64,000 nucleotides of DNA from NCBI GenBank assembly GCA_949318235.1, contig OX439131.1, positions 13,888,434 to 13,952,433 on the forward strand. Reading direction: 5' to 3'. The notes below the pieces were generated by a model. That model was not told the DNA's origin and did not search any database. It saw only the letters and a list, made by a program, of their open reading frames with translations. The position numbers were made by a program, and so were the translations under genes. Each line of letters starts with the position of its first letter. Within the stretch, counting starts at the first letter, position 1. Positions 24,340-36,767 of this stretch are shown piece after piece. Origin of the DNA: Ecdyonurus torrentis (Eukaryota; Arthropoda; Insecta; Ephemeroptera; Heptageniidae).

Positions 24340-25050
24340 TTACAATTTTTTGTACAATAATGCTCGAATAATACCATCTCTAATAGTGTCTGCAGGTTTT
24401 CCAACATTGAACTTAAATGTTATGTTATCGTGAACCACTTCGTCTGCACATTTGGCTACAGGATAGGCACCATCAACGTTACAGAGTAGCTTAATCTTGT
24501 AGATCTTGTCTTTTTCACACTTGCAAGGTGTTATAAACATAGCATTGATCATGCTATTGTACTGAATCTCATCATCAATATGCGAATCTGCCAATTTAGT
24601 GGTCCCTTCCATCAAATAAATGAAGGCTTCTTCTTCATATTTATTAGAATCTTTAGGGTGACGAGTATCACATTCATCTTTAAATGAATTTGGATTCTGA
24701 TACATTTCTGAGGCAAACTTGATACCAAGTAAAGAAATCGGTTGGTTCACAGAAAATGTAATTTGAGCATCAAGATATTCAGCATCATCATTTTCATCAT
24801 CTGTGCCTTTGAATCCCTCAAATCCAGATTTGTTTACTTTGGCTGAACGTTCACAAATCAGGTATGGTAACTCACCCTTCAGCTTTGCCTCTTTGACAGT
24901 TTTAACTGACATCCCTTGGGTTTTGGCACGACCACGACCACGTGTTGTTTTTGCTTCTTTAGCAGGACGCTCTTTGATGTTATAAGGTGACTTTCTGCTC
25001 GGCTTGGCCTCTTTGTTTACAATAGCTCCTCGTCCACTACGGCGAATCAT
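24340..25050 (-). CDS. Intronless PHR-domain protein with N-terminal basic repeats
   Basis: A single 236-codon ORF. The C-terminal two thirds resemble the PHR domain (PAM/Highwire/RPM-1, also in BTBD1/2/3/6). DAQITFSVNQPISLLGIKF (about 93-111) corresponds to the first strand (I-FSV---I-L-G--L). EEEAFIYLMEG is the E--A-I-L strand, and ITPCKCEKDKIYKIKLLCN the I-P---Y-I hairpin. ITFKFN...DGIIRALLY corresponds to the V-F-F...GQIPELIFY end. The N-terminal 80 residues are basic and contain two diverged copies of KEAK-----PY-I-ER-AK--K. Such PHR domains normally follow BTB-BACK or sit in very large E3 ligases; here it stands alone with no intron, suggesting a retrocopy or lineage-specific gene. The start ATG follows an A-rich leader. 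A palindromic element lies 600 bp upstream. Confidence 0.6.
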   Translation of the reverse strand: MIRRSGRGAIVNKEAKPSRKSPYNIKERPAKEAKTTRGRGRAKTQGMSVKTVKEAKLKGELPYLICERSAKVNKSGFEGFKGTDDENDDAEYLDAQITFSVNQPISLLGIKFASEMYQNPNSFKDECDTRHPKDSNKYEEEAFIYLMEGTTKLADSHIDDEIQYNSMINAMFITPCKCEKDKIYKIKLLCNVDGAYPVAKCADEVVHDNITFKFNVGKPADTIRDGIIRALLYKKL

Positions 25051-25654
25051 TTTTTTTCTCCGTCGTTGATGGGCACGTGAAATTGGTCCGAGAGGAAATA
25101 GAACTGAAATAGTATTATTTATGATGAAATTAATTCAGGGTTTAAATTTTACTTTTGACTTTTGACCGATGGGTAATATATGTAAGACATTCATTATAAA
25201 CGATAGATGAGCTGAGCAAATGTACCGGTACAGAAATTATATACATAACATACGTATATACATACCTAACATACGCACTATCAAACAAACAATGAGTTTA
25301 TATGTACCTTCAAAAACCCTTGCCTTAAGGACATCAATGCATTCAAATGCGAAGACTTACGTTAACGTATTTCTGCATAAAATATAAATTATTACCGTCA
25401 GCAATCATGAATATAGAGTACAATTTTATATCCCATGCTTAATTCCCATGTATGCATACAAAGTTCCTTTTACAAACAATAAGTTAAAATTTAATAATAT
25501 CCTGTATTTCACTTCAATTAAATAAATATAGACATGCATACTTTGTTTTTTTATGAATAAAGAATTTGCATAAATTGTATTTAGCCAATAATACATACCT
25601 TTTTGTTCCGAATTTTAGTGTTAATGAAAATGAAAACAACGCAACTAACTCCAC

Positions 25655-25805
25655 CCCAGTAAACCACAGTTTTTCACAAGTAGTTTGCAAGTACTTTTCC
25701 GATGTAAGAGTGTCACTCCCAGCTCATGTGACGTCACTGGTACTGACATTCTTGCATCGGAAAAGTACTTGCAATGTACATGTGAAAAAACTGTGGTTTA
25801 CTGGG
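25655..25805. mobile_element. Palindromic MITE-like element with 50-bp TIRs
   Basis: The left arm CCCAGTAAACCACAGTTTTT and the right arm AAAACTGTGGTTTACTGGG are near-perfect complements. They extend through GCAAGTACTTTTCCGATG and CATCGGAAAAGTACTTGC, leaving a spacer of about 40 bp. The spacer contains TGACGTCA, a perfect cyclic-AMP response element palindrome. The element sits about 600 bp upstream of the PHR-domain ORF. Confidence 0.7.
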
Positions 25806-26313
25806 ACACAGCTGATGAATACTTTTTTATTCCCGCGAATTCAATGTGAGCTTCCGCTTTTTTTCTGAATAAAAAAGGTTACAAATTACAAAATCATATG
25901 ATTAAAATTGCTTCAAAAGCATTAAATATTATTTAATTTATTATTTAATTAATATTATACGTAAAAAAGACAAATGTTCCACATTTTTATTCTATTTATA
26001 TGCTTTACTTGACTTTTACGTAGGTGCATGGGCGGGAAAATGTTTAAAATATGTTTGAGAAGTTTCTCCGGCGCTCTCGACGACGCAGCTCCAAGAAGTG
26101 TATAAAAATAAAAACTATAATAATATAATAATAATATGATGTGTACACGGTTCACGTTCTGACTGTCAAATGTGCTGTGTAGATGTGTAGGTTTGTTCTT
26201 GCGCAAAATTTTGTACTGTTTTGTTTTGATATAATACGTGTTATGGAAAAAGGTAAGGGATATATGATGAGTCAATAAATTAAAAAGAACAACAAATCTA
26301 GAAATTAAATATA

Positions 26314-26319
26314 TTTATT
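26314..26319 (-). terminator. Polyadenylation signal of the double-WAP gene
   Basis: AATAAA on the minus strand, 112 bp downstream of the TGA stop at 26431-26433. It is the first canonical hexamer after the stop. Confidence 0.5.
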
Positions 26320-26430
26320 TAAAATAACATGATGTGAGAAAAAAATGAAAGAATAAAAGTCGCAGACGTATGGTGACTATTACATTATTGTACTTGGATG
26401 AAAGAGGTATAAAATATGAGCATATTAGAA

Positions 26431-27725
26431 TCATAACTCAGGGAAAGCACAGGTGCTGGCTCCACATTTGTTGGTGCAACACTTCAGTGATCCCGCGCAC
26501 TGCTTGTCTGCTGCACAAGTGGTTGTGCAGATTCCAGGCCGAGTCACGGGTGGGCAACGTCCGGGCTTTTCTTTAAAATTACAAGGCAAAGGAATATTAT
26601 AGCACAAAAATTCTGATATAGTTTTTCTTCTTTTTTTAGTTCAAAACTATATTGTGTTATATATAATATAATATACATTATTATTATTTACCTTCTGGGT
26701 ATTCGTCAAACTGCAGTGACTCAGGAAGGGCGCAGGTGAAGGCAGCGCAAGAATTAGGACAACACTTGAGGTAACCCGCACACCCTTCATCACCCTTGCA
26801 TGTGGAGGTGCACAAGCCCATGCCACGCTTCAGTGGATCCGGACATGTCCCAGCCTTACCTATTGGTAAACAATGAGATTTTTTTTAATAGTTTTGTCAT
26901 GACCGTATACCGGCTATTAATTTTAAATACTTGACCATCAAAAATTTTAATTTGCTTTCTTATTATTACTATTTTATAATATACTGTATATAATTTTATA
27001 ATAAGCGTGAATTAAAGTTATATATTCAACGTTAAACTATTTGGAAAAAAAAATCTTATTTATTTATTTATTTATTATTATATATATTTTTTTTAATTAT
27101 AAAAAAGTGACAAAGGTTTTAGATTATGTGTAATTTTAGGTTTTAATTGTTTTATAGTCAATATAAAAAAATTGTTTTGGCCTTAAACAAGCTATTATAC
27201 TACATACAGAGCATGAATATAATTATTCATTAGATAAATAATGACTATTTTATAAGAAACAATGGCTATAATTAATAACAATATAAAATACTTTTAACTT
27301 TTTATCAAATATACGCACATTTTAGATCTTGTTGCGTTATCTATAGCTAGGCTTGTATTACACAGTATGGTTATAGGCAATTAAAAGAAAAAAAATTGTT
27401 TTGCAAGATCGAAATGTGTATATAGTTAAATTTGATGTAATTGGCTTACTTTCTGAGGTGACAAAAAAGATCGTAATAAACTATCTTAATATAAAATATA
27501 ATAAATTTCAAAAAAAAAATCTCTCTTTAATATATTATTGCCACAAATAACTATATTTATTAAATAATAACATTTATCAAATGGATATTATTGTAATGCC
27601 ACTGCCATTAGTATTGAAATTAAATACTTAATATAATAATTAGTAAATCTATACGCAGTAGTTAGTTACTTGGGTAGTTTTACTTTATCTACTTTGGCAA
27701 TTCAAATCGTGCAATTATTGATGTT

Positions 27726-27758
<33 letters not shown>

Positions 27759-28407
27759 CTGAATGAACTGGAATTGAAAGCAAGCTCGAATGTAATATTG
27801 TTCTGATTCCATTCTATTTAAATTTTTCTAAATAATATCTTATGTATGTATATTTATTTATTTGTTTCATCCAAAAACAGGCTTGCGCCCAATACATTGC
27901 TGGAGGTACACACAGTACATTAACTATAATAATCATAATTATTTAAGACGAAAACAAAAGTTTTAAGAGTTATATCATGCAAAATAAAATTATTTAGTTT
28001 TAATTTTAAGACATATATATGTTATTTTATAATAAACTATCATGCATAGATTTTTTAATCATTTTAAATGATATTATGATGATTATGATTGTGATTATGA
28101 TGATTAATGATATTATTATTATCATTAAACAATTTTACAACAATTTTATAGTAACTATTTTTTTAATGTAATACGGATTAAATTGAATGGTATAAACCGA
28201 GTTTGCTGTTAAAAATCAGTAAATTAGATGAATAGTAAAGTAAAATATTAAAACTACAGAATCAAAACTCAAGAAAACAAAAAGATGTCAACATTTCCTT
28301 AAAAGCAAAATCACTATCTTATCTTATAAAAATACAAGCTTACCTAGGACAGATGTAGTAAGGGCCACTAGGACCACTGAAGCAAGCAGGACACGGCTAG
28401 TGTGCAT
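26431..28407 (-). CDS. Secreted double-WAP-domain protein (crustin/waprin-like)
   Basis: Three exons: 28407-28344, 26859-26692 and 26570-26431, 123 codons plus TGA. The signal peptide MHTSRVLLASVVLVALTTSV is followed by two WAP four-disulfide-core domains, one per exon. Domain 1 runs CPDPLKRGMGLC, CKGDEGCAGYLKCCPNSC, FTC. Domain 2 runs CPPVTRPGICTTTC, DKQCAGSLKCCTNKC, STC. Each has the eight-cysteine WAP pattern. Double-WAP secreted proteins in arthropods act as protease inhibitors or antimicrobial effectors; which applies here is not decidable, and no crustin-type Cys-rich or Gly-rich prefix is present. The first intron (about 1.5 kb) is AT-rich with no gene seen. Domain-exon correspondence suggests origin by exon duplication. 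A TATA box at 28459-28464 and an AATAAA at 26314-26319 frame the gene. Confidence 0.88.
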
Positions 28408-28458
28408 GTTTTGCAGAGATGAAGATGCGAATGCTCCTGAGTCTCATGTGCGTCTCGT

Positions 28459-28464
28459 TTTATA
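28459..28464 (-). promoter_or_regulatory. TATA box of the double-WAP gene
   Basis: On the minus strand the sequence GGTATAAAACGAG lies 52-57 bp upstream of the ATG. It is followed after about 20-25 bp by GACTCAGGAG, an initiator-like sequence. This implies a short 5' UTR of about 30 nt. Confidence 0.65.
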
Positions 28465-29116
28465 CCTTCATCCGCTTAGTCCAGTGACCTTGGCAACATC
28501 GCGATTTATTGAAAAAATTTAAGTCCTTACAGGAGTTTTTAATCATTGGAAGAAAAATATAAACATATATTATGTATGTACGTTAAGGAATTTCATATAG
28601 AAAAATGATCCCATAAAATTATACTTAATAAATATGTGTTGTATTGACAAGCCTTGAAATTATTAATATGTTTTATTTCATCTTCCTGCTTGTTTTAACT
28701 TTGATAAAAAAAAATTAATGTTAACAAATAATATGAAATAAATTTTTATTGTTACTTTGAAAATAATTTTGCAGCTATAAAATATACAATACACTTGAAT
28801 ATTAGAAATAATAACATATGTCTGTGACTGAGTTGGATTTTAAAGTATGAATTATATTTATTGAACTATACAATTACGTATAAATTTATATTATACTCAA
28901 GTATTTTCTTATATACATAAGCTGCAAAAGTTAATATATTAAACTTCGGTTTTCAAGAATACAATTTTTTGATGATGGCTATATAGTGTTTTTATTTTGT
29001 ATAGAACAGAAATAGGATGTTTTATTATTTTTAATGTACAAGTGATACTTTAGATTATAAAAATATTTTTATTATTATGAAATGATTAATCATTTAAAAA
29101 TCTCCAAAAAAAAAAA

Positions 29117-29379
29117 AGTGCAGTAAAGCATAAGTTACGAATCCTAACTTATTTGAGATAAACACTTTTGAGCAGCTGAAATAATGTATTTTAGCAAATT
29201 ATTAACAATAGCTAATTTAACTTAAAATAGCACAAACAAACTGAAAACAACTGAAAACAACTTAAATTAGCTATTTGTTAATAATTTGCTAAGATGCATT
29301 ATTTTAGCTACTTATAATAACTCAAAAGTGTTTGTCTCAAATAAGTTAGGATTTGTAACTGAATTTAAGTAGTGCACCC
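29117..29379. mobile_element. Hairpin MITE-like element, about 225-260 bp
   Basis: The core 29135-29358 has arms of about 95 bp. TTACGAATCCTAACTTATTT pairs with AAATAAGTTAGGATTTGTAA, and TTAGCAAATTATTAACAATA pairs with TATTTGTTAATAATTTGCTA. A weaker match continues outward (GTGCAGTAAAGC versus TAAGTAGTGCAC). The short loop has a GAAAACAACT duplication. No coding capacity. Confidence 0.65.
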
Positions 29380-30568
29380 GTTTTTTTAGTGTGTAGTATT
29401 CAATCAACATTGCCCTAGCTATAAAGCTAAAAAAAAAAGCAACAACATAAATACTTTTTTTTCTTTTTTAATGTTTAATAACATTAAGAGTACTAACTTG
29501 TAAGAGTATTAAGAGACGGATATACTAGAGTACCCCCCTCCCCCTTCTAGAGTACTCTACATTTGATGTGCGAATGTGAGATAAAATAATGATCATGCAG
29601 TGTCTCTTATAAAAAGTACAAAACCTCTCCGTCTCTCTCTCTCTCTCTTTCTCTTTCTCTTTCTCTTTCTCGCCACGCTAATTTTTCCTTCGTTTTATGT
29701 TGAGCAAGGGTTCTGAAAATTTCAAATATTTGTTAAATCATTAACTTTTAAATGTCATCAAAAAAGTATATAGGGGGTCAATTTTTTAATTTCTGAGACA
29801 CGAGCCTAATGTAAAAATGTAAAAGATTTTTTTTTTTTTTTTTTTTTTTAGAGATCGCACATTATATATAGTGCTGTTTTCTTTTAGAATTAATATTCAC
29901 GTTCAAATCTACTTACATACCTGTATACATTATTAATATAACTAGACAACTTAATTATTGAAAAAAATTCAAAGATTTTTAATTTTGAACAGGATTTGTA
30001 ATTAAATGTCGCCTTGAAAAGAGTTTTGTTTTGATTGAATCGATCACGCAGCAAGAACGTTGCTCTATTTGCACACACGTGCACGCAAAGACGTGCGTGC
30101 GTCGAGGTTCATAAATTGACCTGATCTGACGCACGTGTAAAGTAGGGACCAGAAAAAAAAAATCTTGAATTTTTTTCTACTCCCTTTTTTTTTTATATTT
30201 TAGAGTTCTGTATAGAGCTTACTTGAATTGAAACCCTAAAATTAAAAATCATACTTTTACATCTAAATTTAAGTATTATCCATTACATTCGATTTCTTGA
30301 ATTTCATTTCATATGCTAAACATAAACTTCTTTTTTCAATGTGCAGAATAATCAATAATATTTTAAAATAAACATAATTTTTGTAATAATTGGTCTCCAC
30401 GGTGCATTTCAGACTGTTTGAGAATGTTCTGCAAAGTCAATCTTTTTCCTATAATAATGTATTGATGAGAATCATAATCACAGCACTAAGTTGTCTGTAA
30501 AATGAAATCAAACAGCTCCTCCGATTGGTTTACATGACAATAACAAATATATTACATATTATTTATGA

Positions 30569-30571
<3 letters not shown>

Positions 30572-30614
<43 letters not shown>

Positions 30615-31459
30615 TCATGACATCTTTTAAAAAGCATGTAACTAATTTTACTGCCTTAAATTTTTATATAAATATTAAGTATTTTCTAGAGTGAAAAAAA
30701 ACTCACTCTTTATAAATAACTTTCAGAAACTTTTCAATTTTAACATGCTTTTAAAACTGCATCATATATCTAAAAATAAAACTATTTTGCATTTAAATTA
30801 AAAAATTACAGAGAAGGAGTGAAAGACAAGACGAAGGAGGAGAAGAAGAAAAAATAGGAATGACAACATGTAAAAGCGAAACTAATTTACTTTACTCACG
30901 ATTTATTTTATAGTAAATAAAAATTCCCTTCCTTAAACTTTGTATTTTATCTATTTTTCTTTTTTCTAACACTTAACAAGGTAAATTTAAAATTCCATCA
31001 AATTTTTATTAATTTTTTAATGATTTCCCGATCGTTAAAGTTGACTTAAATGAGCGATAAAACTTTTCAAGGTATTATTATTCTAAATATAACTTGTTGT
31101 ACGTGTGAAACGAGAAACTACGACGCATATTTTTTTTAGTGAAATAAATTTGATAAGCAGTTTAGGGAAAGAAAGGATATTGTTACAAGATTTTATTTTA
31201 TTTGTCTTATTCCAGAGCTGTTGCAATATATTTAAATGTTATAAAATATACGGTGACATTGGCATTATTTTTACTTATTTATTTATTATTTTTTTAAGTG
31301 AATGAGTTATGGAAGTGTGCAGGTCGCCTAAGGTCACGGCACGCGTGGAAAACTTCCGTGTCCTCTGTTTATAATATATTTTATATCCACCCGCTGCCTC
31401 GTAATTTTAAGATCACGTACTTTTTAAGTTCTGTATAAATATCAAGGAGATTATATGAA

Positions 31460-31495
<36 letters not shown>
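30572..31495. repeat. (CT)n and (GA)n microsatellites
   Basis: (CT)n at 30572-30611 and (GA)n, with one AA interruption, at 31459-31495. The CT/CTTT tract at 29631-29671 is related in type. Confidence 0.9.
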
Positions 31496-31872
31496 TATTT
31501 GAAAGACTATATGCATACTTTTTATTTACAAACATACAATATAACTAGTATGTATGCATATATACGTAAAACAGGATTTTTACTAAATAAATTATTGACA
31601 TGCATAAATTAATTTTAGTTTAAAGTGCAAGTCATCACCCAATCAAAACAAATCAATTATATATATATATTTTTTTCTTGTTGCGAAAGACATAAAAACA
31701 AATCACCTTAGCCTCATAAATTATTAAGCTCATATATTTGTATGATCTTTATTTTCAATGATATAAAACAATACGTATATTATAAAACCCTCCTCCCTCT
31801 TGTTACATAGTTCTACCTTGAATTTAATTTGAATAATTTTTTTTTTATATTTTGTTTAAAAAGTTAAGGTCA

Positions 31873-31909
<37 letters not shown>

Positions 31910-33653
31910 TTTACTACTAGTTAAATTTTTTTAAATAGTACAGTATGTATTTTCATATATAATTTATTGTTTATTTAAATTAGACACAATTAATTTTAAT
32001 GTACTTATATTTTAAAATTAATTTAAAAAAATATATATGGTATTTTGCAAGCATTCATGTCTCCAAATTATATTTTAATTTGATTTATGTATTGTTGGAG
32101 CAAAAATATGTTGTATTATTTATAAAAATTGTAAATGCTTTGCCATCACATTTATTTTACAAAATTGCTATATTGAAAATAAAATAACCAGGTAACTTAA
32201 ATTAATATTTATTCTTACATTGGTCATAATTTAAATATTTTTTGATTAAAGCTAGCCTATAAAATATATAAAAAAAATTAATTAATTTTTTGTTTATAAC
32301 AAACAATAGAATATTATTTATTTGACAAAAGAATTAAACGTTTTTGTATAAACAACTGGAAAGGGCGGGTAACATAATATTGCGCTATCATCATTAATTA
32401 CCAAATTATACAGGTAGCCAGCATAAATATATCCAAGAAATATAAAATATGTTAAATTTTATGGAACCAATTTTTTTCTCCTTTGATTTGACGCGATTTT
32501 AAATATTTTATAGGGGTTTTAATTTTTTAATTGTTTTTTAAAATAAGGATTTTATATTGTTATACACAATATTTTAAGAAGAAATAACAAGTCTGTTGTA
32601 TGTTTTCTCTTGTTCTTCTGGTAACAGTAATCAGTAGACTAAACAACAGTACTTTTAAGTAGAGGCAAAACGTCATATATTTGTTTTAAAAGAATAAACA
32701 AATTTATTAACAAAAAAAAATTACAACGCAGTTTATTACTTTTCCAACTGAATTTTTATTTTAAATATCCATTTGAAAAATTGTTACAAAAATATTTCTC
32801 TACATTATCAATAAATTACTAGACATAAATATTTACGTACATTATACATTATAATTAAGAAATGACACATACGGAATTAAATAACTTACAAAAGAAAAAT
32901 CCAATTTTAACATTCCTTAATGTATTAAGTATTAAAATTTTTCAATAATTTGCAGTTTGCCTTGGTTTTACTTTTATTATTTTTATGTTTTGAAATGCTA
33001 TTTTTATTAAGTCATTAACAGTAAATATCATTAATTATTATGCATGAGCATTGATATGTAATTTGGTATACCTATACATACTTTATATTCATTTTTTTTT
33101 TTTTTTAAAAATGCGTAATATTGTAATATATTATAGCACCATATTCATTATTATATATTCATTATTCATTTAATACTATAAATATTAAGTTTTTACTAGC
33201 TGTAAGATATAAAATTAAATAAATAATTGAATTTTAATTAAAACAATGACTACTCGTTGAAATAAATAACATAAAGTGAAAATGTATTAAAACTGTCAAT
33301 CGTTTACAAAATTGTGATCGCAACATTATACAGTAAATACATATTTTTGGATTACTATATTGATAAAAATAAATAACAATTACAAGTTATTACAATTAAT
33401 ATATTTACAAACAAACAAATAAATAATAGTATGTTAGTTAAAAACACGTTTTGGTATGCAACACTTAGCACCGTCATTACGCAATTAGCATCATCGTGTA
33501 TTATGTAAATAATACACGATTTTTTATATAGTTCATATTTTCAAGGGTTTCACCAATGTTTTTTCTTATAGTTTTTAATAATCGTATATAAAGAATCCTA
33601 AAAGTTTTCCATTTTATATACTTCTTAAAAAGTCTGGTTAAACACTGATAACG

Positions 33654-34601
33654 TTAGTAGTCATAATCATCACCACCGTAGTCGCCTCCATAATAATCAT
33701 CATAGTCAGAGTTTGGAGGTTTGAGGGCCCCATTAAACAGTCCCGAGGCCCAATCCCCCAGGCCCGCCCAAGAAGCAAGGCCGTATAACAGACGCATGGC
33801 CAGCAAGCCCACGAAGTTGCCCACCGTTGCCTCCTTGGTCTGTACTGCCGTAACCTCCTTCTTTTTCTTCTTCCCTTCTACCTGCAATCAAACGTAACTC
33901 AAATTCAATACAAAGAAAGGAAAAGCTATTACAAAATATGGAGCACTTTAAATTGCAGACAAGATTTTTGTCAAGAAAAAGGTTCAAATAAATCTAAATT
34001 GATGAAAAATACCGTAACATTCTTTATATTTCATGAATATAATAAAGAATATAATAAACTATAATACTATACATATTAAATTTATTCATCGTGAATACAA
34101 AGGAATTTATTGTTACTCAAAATTGAACTTAATTCCTAAAATTGATTCTTCGCTTTATAAACCATTTCCTTTATGTTAGAAAATTACATTTAAAATATAT
34201 ATGACCTGGTTAAATAAACAAATTTCGAGGATTTTATGACTGTGAAAAAGAATAGAATTTTATTATATAAAAATGCACTAAATTATGTAAGAGCCATGAG
34301 CTATAAGAACAGGAAAAAATCTTCGATAAACATGTACCAAATTTATACGTCCATAATATTATAATAACACACTTCCTTACTCTATAGTTCGGTTGTTTGA
34401 ATAATAGTATACAGTATTTGTATGTATTATTGTTGTCATTTTAAATAAATATTAAGAAAACCCACTAGCTTTTAATTTTTTTATTGCAAAGAAAAAATAA
34501 ATAAATAAATTTACAAAAAGTAATTTAAAAAAATCTATTTCATCTAGACAAAATCTAGCTCGGATGCAAAAGCAAAATAGTTCAATTTTGATAAAAAAAC
34601 A

Positions 34602-34655
<54 letters not shown>

Positions 34656-34801
34656 CGCCTTTTACTTTCATTCGCAGATGCACTGTATAGTAGTACAAGG
34701 ATTTAAAATATTAGAAGATTTAATTACTTCCGCTTAATTTAATATTTTTCTAGTTTTTTTACAAAATTTAGTTACTTTATTAGCAGGATACGGAAGAAGA
34801 A

Positions 34802-34832
<31 letters not shown>

Positions 34833-35771
34833 AAGAAGAAGAAGAAGAAGAAAAAATAATAATAAACAGCCATAAAAAAAAAGTTACCTAAACTGGTCAA
34901 TTAAAATGTTTACTAATTCTACTGACATAGTTTTTTTCTTCTTTTACATACATGATGCATTTAACTATATAACTAATGGAGAAGTTGATTAAGATTCATA
35001 CAGGTGCTTTGGACATATATAATATATCACCTAAATACAGTAGGCTGACCTGACTTGCTACTTTACTTACCTTTGGCCACATGCCACCCAGTCATCAACT
35101 TCACGAGTTGTTTAACATACTAATAAATAAAACACAACAATTCAAGCTAAAAATCCTCCACAATATAGTAATTTTTCTATCAAATAACTGTAGTTCTTAA
35201 AAAAAAAAATTTAAAAAAAGTAGCATGATGATAATAAATTTTATTGGTTTATAATTTTGCTGTTCTATTGTTACCATGAGTATATACGGGAAAAAATAGT
35301 TTTGAAAAGCAATGTCACGATTTGTGTGTTGTTTTTGTAGCGCAAGTAAAACTATACATATGTGAACTTTTTTTTTTTTTTTTTTTTTTTTAAGGAATTT
35401 TTGCAAAGGCGTGGTAATATTTGTCATGCGTTAAGCTTTAAATTTAGAGAAAATAAGATGGTCATAAAGAAAGAATGAATTTCATCTTAAATCTTTCCAA
35501 TTAACTTTCCGTCAATAATTTTCACAATGCTATATAATTAAAAGCAATAGAGTTACTGTAATGTTAATACATAATTATTATCTTTTTTTCTATACTTACT
35601 ATATAAATTTAAAAAATTAAAATTTTAAGTTAAAATTATTTTCTTCAATTTTAAATTATTACTTTCGTAATAACAAAATCTTAATAATATTTGATTAAAA
35701 AAAATGCATGGGTTAATAAAGTTTCATATCTTGTTCTTATGAAAAGGAGTAAGTAATATATAAAAGAGATA

Positions 35772-35824
<53 letters not shown>

Positions 35825-36226
35825 GCTTTGACTTGCTACTGAATGAACCATATATATTTAAGATCAGTCTAAAGAAACGTTTAATTCATATCTATATTTC
35901 AAACTAGATAGAATTTTTTTTCATTTATATATTTTTTCCCTACGTTCAGTTATGATTTTTTTTCTTCAAGACTATAAAGATTGTGCTAATAACGATTGGT
36001 TGATTTCAATCTCACAAACATTGTTTTTTTATATACAGTATAATCAAAATAAAAGCATTTCAATCCAAGGGTAAAATGACAAATTGTATATGAGTCTAGA
36101 AAAAATTATGTAACAATAACGATTAAAAAAAATGAAGAAGATCAATCAAAAGTTACTTACTAAGAGACTGCAACATAAAAGTAACCACAATCCCAGGGTG
36201 ACAACAGTTGTCTTCGTCAGTGGCAT
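33654..36226 (-). CDS. Small secreted protein with Tyr/Asp/Gly-rich tail, family not named
   Basis: Coding exons 36226-36161 and 33881-33654 give 97 codons plus TAA. Exon 1 encodes a clear signal peptide (MPLTKTTVVTLGLWLLLCCS). Exon 2 starts VEGKKKKKEV, then a hydrophobic/amphipathic segment (GNFVGLLAMRLLYGLASWAG, LGDWASGLFNGAL), and ends PPNSDYDDYYGGDYGGDDYDY shortened here to its pattern of alternating D, Y and G. Acidic Tyr clusters after a signal peptide are good tyrosylprotein-sulfation sites. The 5' UTR appears split: exon 2 starts near 36256 after TTTGCAG, and a likely first exon ends at the donor 36768. The long coding intron (2.3 kb) holds (TA)n and (GAA)n microsatellites. I do not recognise a named family. 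Confidence 0.7.
34606..34852. repeat. (TA)n and (GAA)n microsatellites in an intron
   Basis: (TA)n occupies 34606-34654 and (AAG/GAA)n occupies about 34792-34852. A further (TA)n is at 35776-35820. All lie in the intron of the small secreted gene. Confidence 0.9.
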
Positions 36227-36767
36227 TGTGCTAGTCAAGTTTTTCAAACCACAAAGCTGCAAAGAAAGAAAAATTAACGTAACACTATATTTAATTGCAG
36301 TAATTATTATTGCTGTATTATTATATTTGTAATACTGCTATAAAAAAAAACTTCTGGTGAAAATAAGAAACAATTAAGTACAATAATAAAGTCAATGAAA
36401 GTATAATGAGCGAAAAATTTAAACTTTTTAATAAATTGATTTTTGTTGTAGTTTGGCTAACTTTTGTTAAAAACACTGTATTTTTATTTTTCCTTCTCGA
36501 TTAAAATTACATTATTTACGTATAAAAATGCAAATCATTTTTCCCCCACATGAAATAATATGAGTTTGCGTACATACAAGATGTTAATCAATTTCTCATC
36601 ATTGGTGTTAATAAAATAATAACAATGAAAATGCAACAAACGTTACTTATTACTATTGTTTACCTCATTTTAACATAATATATAATATATATAAATAAAA
36701 CATAAATATGCCACATTTAGTATGATTCATAATAAATTGAAAAAAAAAAAAAAATCAAAACAGTTAC

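Larger units (their letters stand above)
28470..33653. other. Intergenic region, no gene recognised
   Basis: AT-rich sequence holding a hairpin element (29117-29379), CT/CTTT repeats (29631-29671), (CT)n at 30572-30611, (GA)n at 31459-31495, A-rich tracts near 31879-31906 and T-rich runs. A CpG-containing patch lies at about 30050-30140. No ORF showed homology, signal peptide or splice continuity worth calling. Confidence 0.55.

Noticed and set aside
34792..34852. Direct-repeat array checked as a CRISPR-like structure
   Set aside because: Simple (GAA)n microsatellite without spacers, in a eukaryotic intron.
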